A program made the position numbers and the translations under genes. Shown piece by piece: positions 25,265 to 33,378 of a stretch of 42,503 nucleotides of DNA. Numbering within the stretch: position 1 is the stretch's first letter; every line of letters begins with the position of its first letter. A model generated the notes under the pieces. That model was not told the DNA's origin and did no database searches. It saw only the letters and a list, made by a program, of their open reading frames with translations. The stretch covers positions 1 to 42,503 of the forward strand of contig JAACPI010000007.1 in NCBI GenBank assembly GCA_009995545.1, written 5' to 3'. Source of the DNA: a bacterium (GTDB taxonomy: Bacteria > Patescibacteriota > WWE3 > 2-01-FULL-39-13 > JAACPI01).

Positions 25265-26328
25265 TTTTTAGAAAAAGAAGCCAAATCATGCGGCCTATTT
25301 TCGGTAATTCCCGCCCCACTTATTTGCACAAATTGGGCATTTTTTACCAATTCTTTTAAGTTTTTAGCACCACAATAAGATAGTCCTGATTTTATCCCTG
25401 CAAGCTGATTATTAAAAATTTCGTCTAATGTCCCTTTATACTTTACTAACCCGGCAACCCCTTCAATATGAATTGTGTATTCTTTAGTTTTTCCTTTTGA
25501 ATCTTTTTTAACTTGTTTTGTTTTTTCTAAAAAACTAGTAGATCCGTTGTAATGCTTATATTGTGCACCCCTAATTGTAACTAAATCTCCAGGAGTTTCT
25601 AGCGCCCCAGCAAACAAGTTACCCCCTCTTACTGCGCAGGCGCCTGTTGCCAAAGATTTTACTGCATCCCCACTGTTTTTAATCCCTGCTAAAGGCATAA
25701 AGGTTTTATTATATTTTTTAGCTGCTTTACTTACTTCTAAAAGTGAGGCAAAAGTAGGGAGCCCGCAGCCCGTCTGGGTTCTAGTTGTACAAATTGACCC
25801 CCCACCAACACCCACAGTCACACAGTCGGCACCCGCCTTATATAAGTCACAGGCTGCTTCATAGGTAGCGGCAATACCAGCTAAAATTGTAACTTTACTA
25901 CCGTATTTTTGCTTTAATATTTTTGTTGTATCTAGTACTTTTTGTAGATGTCCGTGAGCTGCATCTATATCTAAAACTGTTACTCCTGCCTTTACTAAAA
26001 CTTCAGCTCTTTCTAGTTCTATTTCTTTTACACCAACACTTGCTGCTACAACTTTTACCTTCTCGGCTACCGTCTCTACTTTTTTTGCTTGTTCTAGTAC
26101 TGTTTCAAATCTAGGTATTATTGCCATACTACCTAGTTCCGCAGCTCTTATAGCCATTTTTACACCAGTCACTGTGTCCATATTTGTAGGAATAAGGGGG
26201 TTGGTTAGCGTAAGTTTATCGGATATTTTTGTAGTTAAATCTACCTCTGATCTACTACTTAACGGAGAGTACCTTGGTTTTAGTAGTACGTCATCAAACG
26301 ATAGAGCTAATTCAAAAACTGAGTTCAT
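25261..26328 (-). CDS. IMP dehydrogenase / GMP reductase family protein without CBS domains
   Basis: TIM-barrel purine nucleotide oxidoreductase. Signatures are FDDVLLKPRYSPL, NMDTVTGVKMAI, DAAHGH, the catalytic loop GGGSICTTRTQTGCGLPT with the nucleophilic Cys, and a C-terminal KYKGTLDEIFNNQLAGIKSG. At 355 residues it lacks the CBS pair of most IMP dehydrogenases, like GMP reductase or GuaB-related short forms. In the segment that is normally ADGGIRYSGD it has PLAGIKNSGD, so the Asp that binds the IMP ribose is missing. The following strand is VRGGNLFAG instead of VMLGSLLAG. It could be a divergent GMP reductase, IMP dehydrogenase or a paralogue with changed substrate. A TATAGT box lies about 35 bases upstream. 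Confidence 0.88.
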   Translation of the reverse strand: MNSVFELALSFDDVLLKPRYSPLSSRSEVDLTTKISDKLTLTNPLIPTNMDTVTGVKMAIRAAELGSMAIIPRFETVLEQAKKVETVAEKVKVVAASVGVKEIELERAEVLVKAGVTVLDIDAAHGHLQKVLDTTKILKQKYGSKVTILAGIAATYEAACDLYKAGADCVTVGVGGGSICTTRTQTGCGLPTFASLLEVSKAAKKYNKTFMPLAGIKNSGDAVKSLATGACAVRGGNLFAGALETPGDLVTIRGAQYKHYNGSTSFLEKTKQVKKDSKGKTKEYTIHIEGVAGLVKYKGTLDEIFNNQLAGIKSGLSYCGAKNLKELVKNAQFVQISGAGITENRPHDLASFSKN

Positions 26329-26412
26329 AACGGAGTTTGTTTTTTTTAAAACAACGTATCCACTATAACCTACAGATTATGTTTTGCTCAATAGGAAATA
26401 TTTTATTATTGC

Positions 26413-27657
26413 CTATTCTTTGTTACCAAAGGATATTCTATCGGGAGCAGTTTCTTTATACTGCAAAAGGGTGGCCGGCATAAGTGTAAAGTCACCAAAA
26501 GTTTGGTTAATAGTGTCTAAAGCTTTATAAAAATTATTTTTATTATCTACAAAACTAAATAGGTCTTTTTGTTCGTAGTCTTTTTTAGCAAAGTAACTAG
26601 TGCTAATTCCAAGTATTCTTACTTTTTTATTTGGATACTGCCTTTGATTAAAAAGTTTAATTAATTCTTTATAAATTTCGGAAGTGGAATCTAGATAATT
26701 TACAATTCTGTGGCTCTTGTTCCAACTAGTTCCATCACTGTATAGAATAAAAAAACTAAAACATCGTGCTTTTAGTTTATGTTTTCTAAGTCTACTACAT
26801 GCCTTTTCTGTTAATTTAAGCGCTATGGCCTTTATTTCAACGTCGCAATTTGTAAATTTGGGTAAATGGTAAGAGTGTCCAATTGTCTTTCTTTTTGTAA
26901 TGTAATCATCAATTTCATGGCCCCTGAGTCGCAAATACCAATAAGTTCCGAAAGTATCAAATTCAAACTGTAATGTTTGTAAATTAGTCTTATAAAATTC
27001 TAGGGGTGTAAATATACCCCTTTTATTTAAACGAGCTTCATTTTTACTAGCTACTCCATGAAGGTCTTGTAGTTTTAGCATGTCGTAAAATGTTTCTATA
27101 TTTGTATAGTCCACGTAAAAAAATCCGTTAGGTTTATTTACATTACTGGCAACTTTGGCTAAAAAATAATTTGTACCAACACCGATAGAGCATTTTAAGT
27201 AGTCCCCTACCTTATCCCGCAAGGCCTTTCTTATATCTTCTGCTAACTCAGACATTTTATCCTTATGCTTTACCCTAGACTCTTCTAAAGGAGTATCCTT
27301 GGCCAAGTATCCTCCTTGTAAAAAACGGATATCCCTAGAAAAGTTTAAAACGGCTTCATCTATAGATTTTCCTGTCACATTTGGACAAATTTCACTAAAC
27401 ACCTCCATAAATTTTTTGTTTATATATCTGTATTTAGCAGGATCCGCCTCTTTAAAAATAATATTAGGGCACATTTCTAAAGCATCTCTTACTTTAGTAC
27501 CAGTTTTAATGCCAAATTTTTTAGCTTCAACTGACGCAGCAACAATAGTAGAACTTTGATGTATACTTGGAACAACTCCCACCGGTTTTTTTCTTAGTAA
27601 GGGGTTTTCCTGTTGCTCACAACTGGCAAAAAAACTATTCATATCTACATGCATCAT
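26413..27657 (-). CDS. dinB: Y-family DNA polymerase (DinB/UmuC type)
   Basis: Translesion polymerase of 414 residues from the chosen start. MMHVDMNSFFASCEQ holds the first catalytic Asp and the FF steric-gate region. KSIDEAVLNF holds the other two acidic residues (Asp-Glu). CSIGVGTNYFLAKVAS is the conserved thumb-palm motif, and HGVASKNEARLNKRGI is a divergent helix-hairpin-helix. A little-finger domain with HSYHLPKFTNCD follows. The track starts at 27753, inside the upstream gene, but the first residues there are not conserved in type and the Met pair at 27652-27657 directly precedes the core, so I start at 27657. No clamp-binding motif was pinned down. It follows an 88-residue gene of unknown role on the same strand. 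Confidence 0.92.
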   Translation of the reverse strand: MMHVDMNSFFASCEQQENPLLRKKPVGVVPSIHQSSTIVAASVEAKKFGIKTGTKVRDALEMCPNIIFKEADPAKYRYINKKFMEVFSEICPNVTGKSIDEAVLNFSRDIRFLQGGYLAKDTPLEESRVKHKDKMSELAEDIRKALRDKVGDYLKCSIGVGTNYFLAKVASNVNKPNGFFYVDYTNIETFYDMLKLQDLHGVASKNEARLNKRGIFTPLEFYKTNLQTLQFEFDTFGTYWYLRLRGHEIDDYITKRKTIGHSYHLPKFTNCDVEIKAIALKLTEKACSRLRKHKLKARCFSFFILYSDGTSWNKSHRIVNYLDSTSEIYKELIKLFNQRQYPNKKVRILGISTSYFAKKDYEQKDLFSFVDNKNNFYKALDTINQTFGDFTLMPATLLQYKETAPDRISFGNKE

Positions 27658-27719
27658 TAGAGGAAGACTTTTGTTGACCCCAAGTCCCCCTTTATTAAGA
27701 GTATATTTTGTGTGCACAG

Positions 27720-27986
27720 TTACGAGAAAAAGTTTATTTCTAACAACTGCCAAGATAGGGCTTGGGTATTAAAGCTTAGTTTTAAAAAGGTATTACCACT
27801 TTGAACGCCAAAAATATGGTACCGGGTATCACCAATCTTTTTGTCGTAATTAAACCCTAATTTATCTATTAAGTACTCAGTAGTACCGCATTTTACTTTA
27901 TAGATATGGGTCTTAATGGCGCGAGCTTTAAATACCACTATTACATCTATTCCTTTGGTGATAGTATTTTTACTGTAGTAGGGCAT
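27720..27986 (-). CDS. Small hypothetical protein upstream of dinB, 88 aa
   Basis: A basic 88-residue protein I do not recognise. It is likely a small beta-rich fold: alternating hydrophobic strands (IDVIVVFKARAI, THIYKVKCG, RYHIFGVQSGNTFLKL, WQLLEINFF). It is not a UmuD- or LexA-like protease, as no Ser-Lys dyad context is seen. It sits 62 bp before dinB on the same strand, so it may be cotranscribed and could regulate or assist the polymerase (inference). Coding status is supported by position and composition. Confidence 0.55.
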   Translation of the reverse strand: MPYYSKNTITKGIDVIVVFKARAIKTHIYKVKCGTTEYLIDKLGFNYDKKIGDTRYHIFGVQSGNTFLKLSFNTQALSWQLLEINFFS

Positions 27987-28038
27987 TGCTGTTTTTAGAA
28001 ATAGTGATATATTAGGGTGTAGTAATTACATACTTAAT

Positions 28039-28125
28039 ATGGAACAAATAAAATTAAACTTAGCTAGCTTACAAATAGTTCTTAAGGGTTTAGTAGCTAA
28101 AATTAAAAATAAAATCAACAAGTAA
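28039..28125 (+). CDS. Possible cationic small peptide, 28 aa
   Basis: A 28-codon ORF, MEQIKLNLASLQIVLKGLVA followed by KIKNKINK, which would form a cationic amphipathic helix. It lies alone in the 190-bp gap between the divergent dinB-side gene and the C39-like gene. The local AT-richness makes chance ORFs likely and no clear promoter or ribosome site is seen. Confidence 0.25.
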   Translation: MEQIKLNLASLQIVLKGLVAKIKNKINK

Positions 28126-28176
28126 ATAGTTATTTTTTATTAAAATAATTTTACCAAATAAAACCCGAAAGTAAAG

Positions 28177-29061
28177 ATGGGTGTTTTAGACCTAAATTTT
28201 AGGGCAAAAAAAAATCTTAGTACACCTTCCATAGATACATCTTTGCCTAATTTTATTCCTTCTAGAAGACTTTTTCTTCAGATGTCCGCTTTGTTTTTAA
28301 CCGGGGGAACAGCCCTGTATCTTCAAGTACTGGAAATTCAAACACGTCTTAATGTAGACTTCGATGAAGCCTCCTGGATATGGTTTCAAGCCTATAAAGA
28401 TCAGCAAACAATCGATCACCCAGTAATAGATAGGGTAGCTTGGAGAGAACTTTCTATAAAGGAGTCCGGACCCCAGAAATACGCTTTAGATTGTGAATTG
28501 GCCGGTTTAAGAATTTTAAGTACTCTAAACAACAAGAATATAGGAACTGAGGATGAGATGATCAATTTTTTAAGAAAGGACATAGATCCTAGTAAAGGTA
28601 TTCACCCAGACATTAATAAAGTTCTAAATGCTCCTGGCAACCCTGCGTGGGGCCAAATTCCACCCTATGCCTACGGGATATATGCCCAACCGATTTGGGA
28701 TCAAATGAGTAGTGACGTTCCTTGGCTAAGCTATGCTGACAGTTTCGGTTTCAACGGCGACAATAATAGAGGATTTGGGGGAAATAAAGATTTATATAAA
28801 AGCACAGTTAAAGGTTTTCTTAGACAAGGCATGCCTCTATTGGCCTGGACTCACTGTGCAAGTAGAGTAGGTGTTTGGGAAAACCAATATGTACCCAAAG
28901 AACACGCTATAGTTTTGTGTGGTGTTGGACATGATGAGGTATCTTTTATAGATCCTCTGAATGCAAGAATGTATAGAACCGGATTAGACAACTTGGCCGA
29001 TAGAGCTAACGATTTAGGCCAAGGTGCGCAGGGCTTAATGTGGGTAGAGAATGACTATTAA
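28177..29061 (+). CDS. Membrane-anchored C39-like cysteine peptidase
   Basis: Basic N-terminus with a single helix (SRRLFLQMSALFLTGGTALYLQ) then an outer papain-like domain. The likely nucleophile is Cys106 in KYALDCELAGLRILSTL and the likely His is in KEHAIVLCGVGHDEVSFIDPL, the order and spacing of the peptidase C39_2 (COG4990) group. WGQIPPYAYGIYAQPI and a long insert with GFGGNKDLYKSTVKGFL match that family too. Targets are unknown, and peptidoglycan or a peptide substrate is possible. The second His-region Cys is unusual. There is no ABC transporter directly attached, so a bacteriocin-processing role is not indicated. Confidence 0.8.
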   Translation: MGVLDLNFRAKKNLSTPSIDTSLPNFIPSRRLFLQMSALFLTGGTALYLQVLEIQTRLNVDFDEASWIWFQAYKDQQTIDHPVIDRVAWRELSIKESGPQKYALDCELAGLRILSTLNNKNIGTEDEMINFLRKDIDPSKGIHPDINKVLNAPGNPAWGQIPPYAYGIYAQPIWDQMSSDVPWLSYADSFGFNGDNNRGFGGNKDLYKSTVKGFLRQGMPLLAWTHCASRVGVWENQYVPKEHAIVLCGVGHDEVSFIDPLNARMYRTGLDNLADRANDLGQGAQGLMWVENDY

Positions 29062-29067
29062 AATTGA

Positions 29068-30342
29068 CTACTCCACCCTTTTAACTTCTATATAATCTGT
29101 TTTTAGTAATTTACTTAATGTTTCAGCTATTAAATTGCTGTTTTTTACTTTGCTACAAGTAATTAAATCTATATGAATACTGCCAAATTCTGGCCATGTA
29201 TGAGCTATTAAATTGCTGTTTTGTAATACATACGTAAAAGTCTCCCCACCTTTTTCATCGAATTTTGTAAACATAAAGTCCTTTATTTTTAAACTATGTG
29301 ATTTGGCAAACTGTCTAATTAAATGGTCTAGTGCATTTTTATAAAACATTTGCTTTTCAACTTTTAGGATTTTAATTGAATACTGCTCTATATAAGGAAA
29401 GTTTTGGTTTTCGATAATTTCATAAGTATAAATATTTTTTACTTTAAACTCTTTTATTTTTGTCTGTGGCGTAGTTTTTAAAATATACAAGGAACTAACA
29501 CTGCCTATACTTTCGGCCCCAATATAATTATTAAAATTATTTATTTTATCCTCTATTAGCAAAGCGTATTCCCCTATTACCTGTTGAATAGCTAAAGTTT
29601 TTTCGGGAGATTTAAAACTGTTTCCATAATTTAAAAAGATGTATTTTCCACTAAAGTCAGTGTGACCTTTTAATAGCTGCAAAGATCTGTCTATAAAAAG
29701 TTTTATACCAGTGTAAGTATAGGGTGGGTCAATTAAAACAGAGTCGTACTTACCAAAATGCTGTGGGGGTATTTTATCCCTAGCGTCGTACTTAAGTACC
29801 TCTATATTTAGTTTATATTTCTCACTAATTTGTTTTATTTTTAAAACCAAGTTATCGTCTAACTCTAATACCGTAATTTTTAATAATTCGGGATACTTTT
29901 TAGCCAAAACTATAGAAACTAAGTCATCATCACCGATTAGTGCGACGGAATGTTTGTTACTAATTAAACCTTTTTTATCCAAAATTACTGCTTTTTGTAA
30001 ACTAGTTTGAGGCAGTGCAAAAAATTGATCGTATTCTCTTTTGTTAGCTTCAAAGGGCAATTTAAACTCTTTTCTGACACATGTAATGAACTCCTCTAAC
30101 TCAGGGTCAGAAATACTAAATAAACTCCAGTTATAAGCAGTAAAATCTAAATTTTTAAGATCTTTTATTTGAGGAATTGTTTTAACTAAAGCAGAAACAG
30201 TACTAGAGGGTAGTCCTGTCAAATGAACTATTTTAGAAATATCTTTAGTGTTTTCTTTTTTAACTAAGTATAAAACACCTTCAATCTCAGCTACTTTTAA
30301 ATCTTGATTATTTTTTGCAAGTTGCTCTACTAAGGCGTTCAT
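29068..30342 (-). CDS. BpsA-like aminopropyltransferase fused to a SpeD (AdoMet decarboxylase) domain
   Basis: Two enzymes in one 424-residue chain. Residues 1 to about 285 match branched-chain polyamine synthase (BpsA, DUF43): a winged-helix segment (ISKIVHLTGLPSSTVSALV), YDQFFALPQTSL, IGDDDLVSIVLAKKYP, LELDDNL, DARDKIP and LIDPPYTYTGIKLFIDRSLQLLKG. Residues about 300-424 match SpeD: FTKFDEKGGE, then NSNLIAHTWPEFG and IDLITCS. Ser376, His381 and Cys396 keep the exact spacing of Ser63, His68 and Cys83 of the self-cleaving pyruvoyl enzyme, but the Glu before the Ser is Asn and the next His is Asn. The fusion could make decarboxylated AdoMet and use it in place. Start is set at ATG 30342 (Met13 of the track ORF) because TGTTATAAT ends seven bases before it. 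Confidence 0.85.
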   Translation of the reverse strand: MNALVEQLAKNNQDLKVAEIEGVLYLVKKENTKDISKIVHLTGLPSSTVSALVKTIPQIKDLKNLDFTAYNWSLFSISDPELEEFITCVRKEFKLPFEANKREYDQFFALPQTSLQKAVILDKKGLISNKHSVALIGDDDLVSIVLAKKYPELLKITVLELDDNLVLKIKQISEKYKLNIEVLKYDARDKIPPQHFGKYDSVLIDPPYTYTGIKLFIDRSLQLLKGHTDFSGKYIFLNYGNSFKSPEKTLAIQQVIGEYALLIEDKINNFNNYIGAESIGSVSSLYILKTTPQTKIKEFKVKNIYTYEIIENQNFPYIEQYSIKILKVEKQMFYKNALDHLIRQFAKSHSLKIKDFMFTKFDEKGGETFTYVLQNSNLIAHTWPEFGSIHIDLITCSKVKNSNLIAETLSKLLKTDYIEVKRVE

Positions 30343-30349
30343 AGGGCTA

Positions 30350-30358
30350 ATTATAACA
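30350..30358 (-). promoter_or_regulatory. Extended -10 promoter of the BpsA-SpeD gene
   Basis: TGT-TATAAT on the minus strand, seven bases before ATG 30342. It shows that the longer ORF-track start (30378) would lie upstream of the transcript. Confidence 0.7.
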
Positions 30359-30381
30359 TAATGCCTTAACAAAGGCACTAA

Positions 30382-30390
30382 TGCTATAAT
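30382..30390 (+). promoter_or_regulatory. Extended -10 promoter of the 2H phosphoesterase gene
   Basis: TGC-TATAAT ending seven bases before ATG 30398. It is back-to-back with the promoter of the fusion gene, both inside a 55-bp gap. Confidence 0.7.
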
Positions 30391-30397
30391 TTAATTA

Positions 30398-30943
30398 ATG
30401 GAAACGTTGCTAATACAAAATATTCTCCAAGGGGAGGCTTGCGATTATTTTTTAAAACTTTCTAAGGAAGTAAAAAATAGATTTAATGTCTGCATACCTT
30501 CTTCGGCACCTCACTTTACGATTAAATATAAATTTAATACTACAGAATACAACGAGGTAAATAAGTTAGTGGGTAACTTTGTCAAAAGTAGAAAAAAAGA
30601 AAAGATATTTATAAAAAACATTAAAACATTTAAAGAAGGTAAAGTGATTTATGTTCAAGTGTCTTTGGGTAAATCTGCCAAAAACTTATATAAAGATTTT
30701 TATACAAGTTTAGAAAAATTACCTTATATTACCTGGGGAGATTTTGATAAAGAAAATCTAAATTTTCATATAACCTTGGTAAAAGATAGCGGGGGTAAGT
30801 GTGATGAAATTTTAGAATTTTTAAGGGGAAAAGAGAAAATATTCGATGCTTATTTTGACAATATTAGTATCCTAAGTTTAGTTAGAGACGAAATAGGTAA
30901 TGATGCATGGAAAATTAAAAGCAGAAATTTTTTACAAAATTAA
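30398..30943 (+). CDS. 2H phosphoesterase (2'-5' RNA ligase/LigT-like)
   Basis: A 181-residue protein with the two HxT motifs of the 2H superfamily: PHFTIKYKF near residue 38 and NFHITLVKD near residue 124, with the usual spacing of the duplicated fold. Members hydrolyse or form 2'-5' or cyclic phosphodiester bonds in RNA and nucleotides. The exact substrate is unknown. It is divergent from the BpsA-SpeD gene with a shared 55-bp promoter region, and its mRNA is predicted leaderless. The stop codon overlaps that of the ABC transporter on the other strand in the four bases TTAA. Confidence 0.85.
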   Translation: METLLIQNILQGEACDYFLKLSKEVKNRFNVCIPSSAPHFTIKYKFNTTEYNEVNKLVGNFVKSRKKEKIFIKNIKTFKEGKVIYVQVSLGKSAKNLYKDFYTSLEKLPYITWGDFDKENLNFHITLVKDSGGKCDEILEFLRGKEKIFDAYFDNISILSLVRDEIGNDAWKIKSRNFLQN

Positions 30944-32760
30944 ATATCCTCATACCCCTTTTTCTGAAGATCGTAGGCCTCTTTATACATACCACCTTTG
31001 GCAATTAATTGAGCATGGCTACCCTCTTCTACAATTTTTCCGTTATCTAAAACTATAATTCTATCTGCATTTCTTACCGTACTAAATCTGTGACTAATTA
31101 TTATAACCGTTTTGTTTTTAGCAAAATCAAATAATTTTTGAAATATTTCATACTCTGCTTTAGGGTCAATAGCACTCGTTGGTTCATCTAGTATAAGTAT
31201 CGGACTATCTTTATAGAATGACCTAGCCAGAGCTATTTTTTGCCACTGACCCCAGCTTGGATCAATTCCATTTGGAAAAGATTTTCTAAGTAGCTGTTTG
31301 TATTTTTTAGGATACTTATCTACAAATTCGTGTGCACCAGACATTTTAGTACTCTTAACAACTTTTTCAAAGTTTACTTTTTTGTTTAAATCGCTTAATG
31401 CAACGTTTGTTTTTACATCATAGTGAAAAGTAGCAAAATTTTGCATTAAGGGAGATAAGTATTTAAACCAGTCTTTTCTGTTTAAAGTTTTAATACTTTT
31501 ATTGTTTATTAAAATTTCACCCTTATCTATATCGTAAGACCTTAAAAGTAGTTTTATTAAGGTTGTTTTTCCAGCCCCATTTTCTCCGACTATCGCAATA
31601 TGCTCACCAACGCCCATGGTGAAATTAAAATTCCTAAGAACCCAAGTTTTTGTACCGGGGTACTTAAACCAAACATTTTTAAATTCTATTAGGGGCGAAT
31701 TTGGAAATGTCCCTACTAATCTTGTGCCGTTTTTAAGGTTAGATTTTAAATTAAGAAACTGTCTGTATTCAGAGATAAACAAGCTATCCTCATACATATT
31801 TCCCACAAATCTAAAAATACTCTTTAAAGATCTGGAAACGGTCTCTATCCTACTTGAGTAGAATGTAAATAAACCTATTGTTATTATTCCCCCAACTACC
31901 TTGTAAATTAAAAAGGCGTAACTAAATATGTAGAAAACAGAACTTAAAAAACCAAGTAAAACCTCAGAGAATAACCTTCTTTTTTCCAGCTTTAATTGTT
32001 TGTTTAAAAACTTATCGTTTAAATATGTAAACTTGTTTAATAAGAAATTTGTAAGATTGTGAACCCTTACCTCCTGAAAATAACTTAATTCCTTTAGATA
32101 CGCCCTCGTAGACCAAAATTCTCTTCTAGTAGTAGACTCAGCATCCCAGATACCCCATGCTTTATCGCCCAAAGCTATTTGATTTACCAGAGTGGGGATA
32201 TTACCTAAGAGTAAAAGAATAAGAATTATAGGTGATAGAGAAAATAAAATCACTGTAGAAATTATCAGAGATGTGAAATCGTATATACTCCAAAATAGCT
32301 TATCTATGATGCTATTTGCCCTAAAATAATTTTCATCCACTTTTTGAATTAATTTATTTACTTCTGGGTCTTCATAGGCCTGCAGCTCTAATTGCGAAAA
32401 CTTTTTGGCAAGAATAATTGAATTATTTCTGCTTATTCTTAAATGACTTATTATTTCAAAATAATTCGTAAAAGAATTTATAATTTTGTCCAATACAACT
32501 ATCATAAAAAAAGCACCAACGTAGAAGTATAAGGAATTAGTGTCTAAAGGATTACTAGCGGCATTGGTTAGTGCGTCAATAATTTTTGCCCAAAAGTAAG
32601 AGTAAGTTAACGGTACTAGGGCAGTAAGACTAATAAATAGCAAAAAACCAACATTAAAGTAGGTGTTCTGAAAAAAACCAAGTTTAAATATCCAGACTAA
32701 AGAGCTTATCAGTTTTTTCGATTCAGATAACTTTAATAGAATTTTCCTTTTTGTAATCAA
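30940..32760 (-). CDS. ABC exporter, fused permease-ATPase half-transporter
   Basis: Residues 1 to about 345 form the six-helix type IV exporter membrane domain. Residues 355-606 form the ATPase: Walker A GENGAGKTTLIKLL, Q-loop LMQNFATF, signature PSWGQWQKIALARSF (a variant of LSGGQ), Walker B PILILDEPTSAIDP and switch ISHRFSTVRNADRI. It works as a homodimer, and cargo may be lipid, peptide or drug. The start is TTG, 17 bases after the stop of the four-helix protein gene upstream, so the two form a pair and may act together. No ribosome site is visible before the TTG, so the start is less certain than the domain call. Confidence 0.92.
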   Translation of the reverse strand: MITKRKILLKLSESKKLISSLVWIFKLGFFQNTYFNVGFLLFISLTALVPLTYSYFWAKIIDALTNAASNPLDTNSLYFYVGAFFMIVVLDKIINSFTNYFEIISHLRISRNNSIILAKKFSQLELQAYEDPEVNKLIQKVDENYFRANSIIDKLFWSIYDFTSLIISTVILFSLSPIILILLLLGNIPTLVNQIALGDKAWGIWDAESTTRREFWSTRAYLKELSYFQEVRVHNLTNFLLNKFTYLNDKFLNKQLKLEKRRLFSEVLLGFLSSVFYIFSYAFLIYKVVGGIITIGLFTFYSSRIETVSRSLKSIFRFVGNMYEDSLFISEYRQFLNLKSNLKNGTRLVGTFPNSPLIEFKNVWFKYPGTKTWVLRNFNFTMGVGEHIAIVGENGAGKTTLIKLLLRSYDIDKGEILINNKSIKTLNRKDWFKYLSPLMQNFATFHYDVKTNVALSDLNKKVNFEKVVKSTKMSGAHEFVDKYPKKYKQLLRKSFPNGIDPSWGQWQKIALARSFYKDSPILILDEPTSAIDPKAEYEIFQKLFDFAKNKTVIIISHRFSTVRNADRIIVLDNGKIVEEGSHAQLIAKGGMYKEAYDLQKKGYEDI

Positions 32761-32777
32761 AATGTTAAGGAAAGTAG

Positions 32778-33245
32778 TTATTTTTTAATACTTATCTTCT
32801 TGTTAATAAAAAAGGCAACAAGCAGGGCAGTTAAAAATAAAAAACTTCCATAAAAGCAGGGAGTGACAAAGGGATTTAAAACTTTAGCTCCTGAACAGCC
32901 TACATATTCTTGACCAGAAGCTTGGTAAAACTTATATAACTCTTTGCCAAAATTACTCCAAGCAAAAATAACACCCCCAATTAAAAACCAAAATAAATAT
33001 TTAAATTGATAGCCTAACTTTTTAGTACTAATTATTAAAGCCCAAATTAAAGACCCCAAAAATGCAAAAGCACCATAAAAACAGGGGGTTAAAAAAGGAT
33101 GAACGGCTGTACAATCTTTAAATTTAAACCAAACTCCTTCAAAATCATGAAATCTTAAAAAGTCTTGATAGACTGCAAAAAAAGCAACAAAAGTACCCAC
33201 TGTTAGCACAATTATTAAAATATTCTCAAGTTTTTTTAATTTCAC
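32778..33245 (-). CDS. Four-helix membrane protein with a duplicated PCFYG motif
   Basis: Unrecognised 155-residue membrane protein made of two similar halves. Each half has a helix, then an outer loop with two cysteines ending in PF(L/V)TPCFYG, then a second helix: C45...HPFLTPC55FYGAFAFL and C117...NPFVTPC130FYGSFLFL. The paired cysteines suggest disulfides or metal/thiol chemistry outside the membrane. The gene starts with GTG, seven bases after TAAAAT (33253-33258), a leaderless arrangement, and leads straight into the ABC exporter gene. It might be a transporter partner, but no family assignment can be made from sequence alone. Confidence 0.7.
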   Translation of the reverse strand: MKLKKLENILIIVLTVGTFVAFFAVYQDFLRFHDFEGVWFKFKDCTAVHPFLTPCFYGAFAFLGSLIWALIISTKKLGYQFKYLFWFLIGGVIFAWSNFGKELYKFYQASGQEYVGCSGAKVLNPFVTPCFYGSFLFLTALLVAFFINKKISIKK

Positions 33246-33348
33246 TAAACTTATTTTATACCTTAGGTATATGCCGGTGCAACTACACCGATTCGTTAAA
33301 TTTTACCTTAAACTAATTCTTGCGATAGTATGTCTCTGGTATATATTT

Positions 33349-33358
33349 AGTATATACT
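33349..33358. promoter_or_regulatory. Palindrome AGTATATACT before the AbrB-like gene
   Basis: A perfect 10-bp palindrome 20 bases before the ATG of the AbrB-like gene, within a longer imperfect symmetry (TTTAGTATATACT...AAA). Candidate autoregulatory operator or part of the promoter. Confidence 0.35.
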
Positions 33359-33378
33359 ACTAAATTTCAAGTATATCT

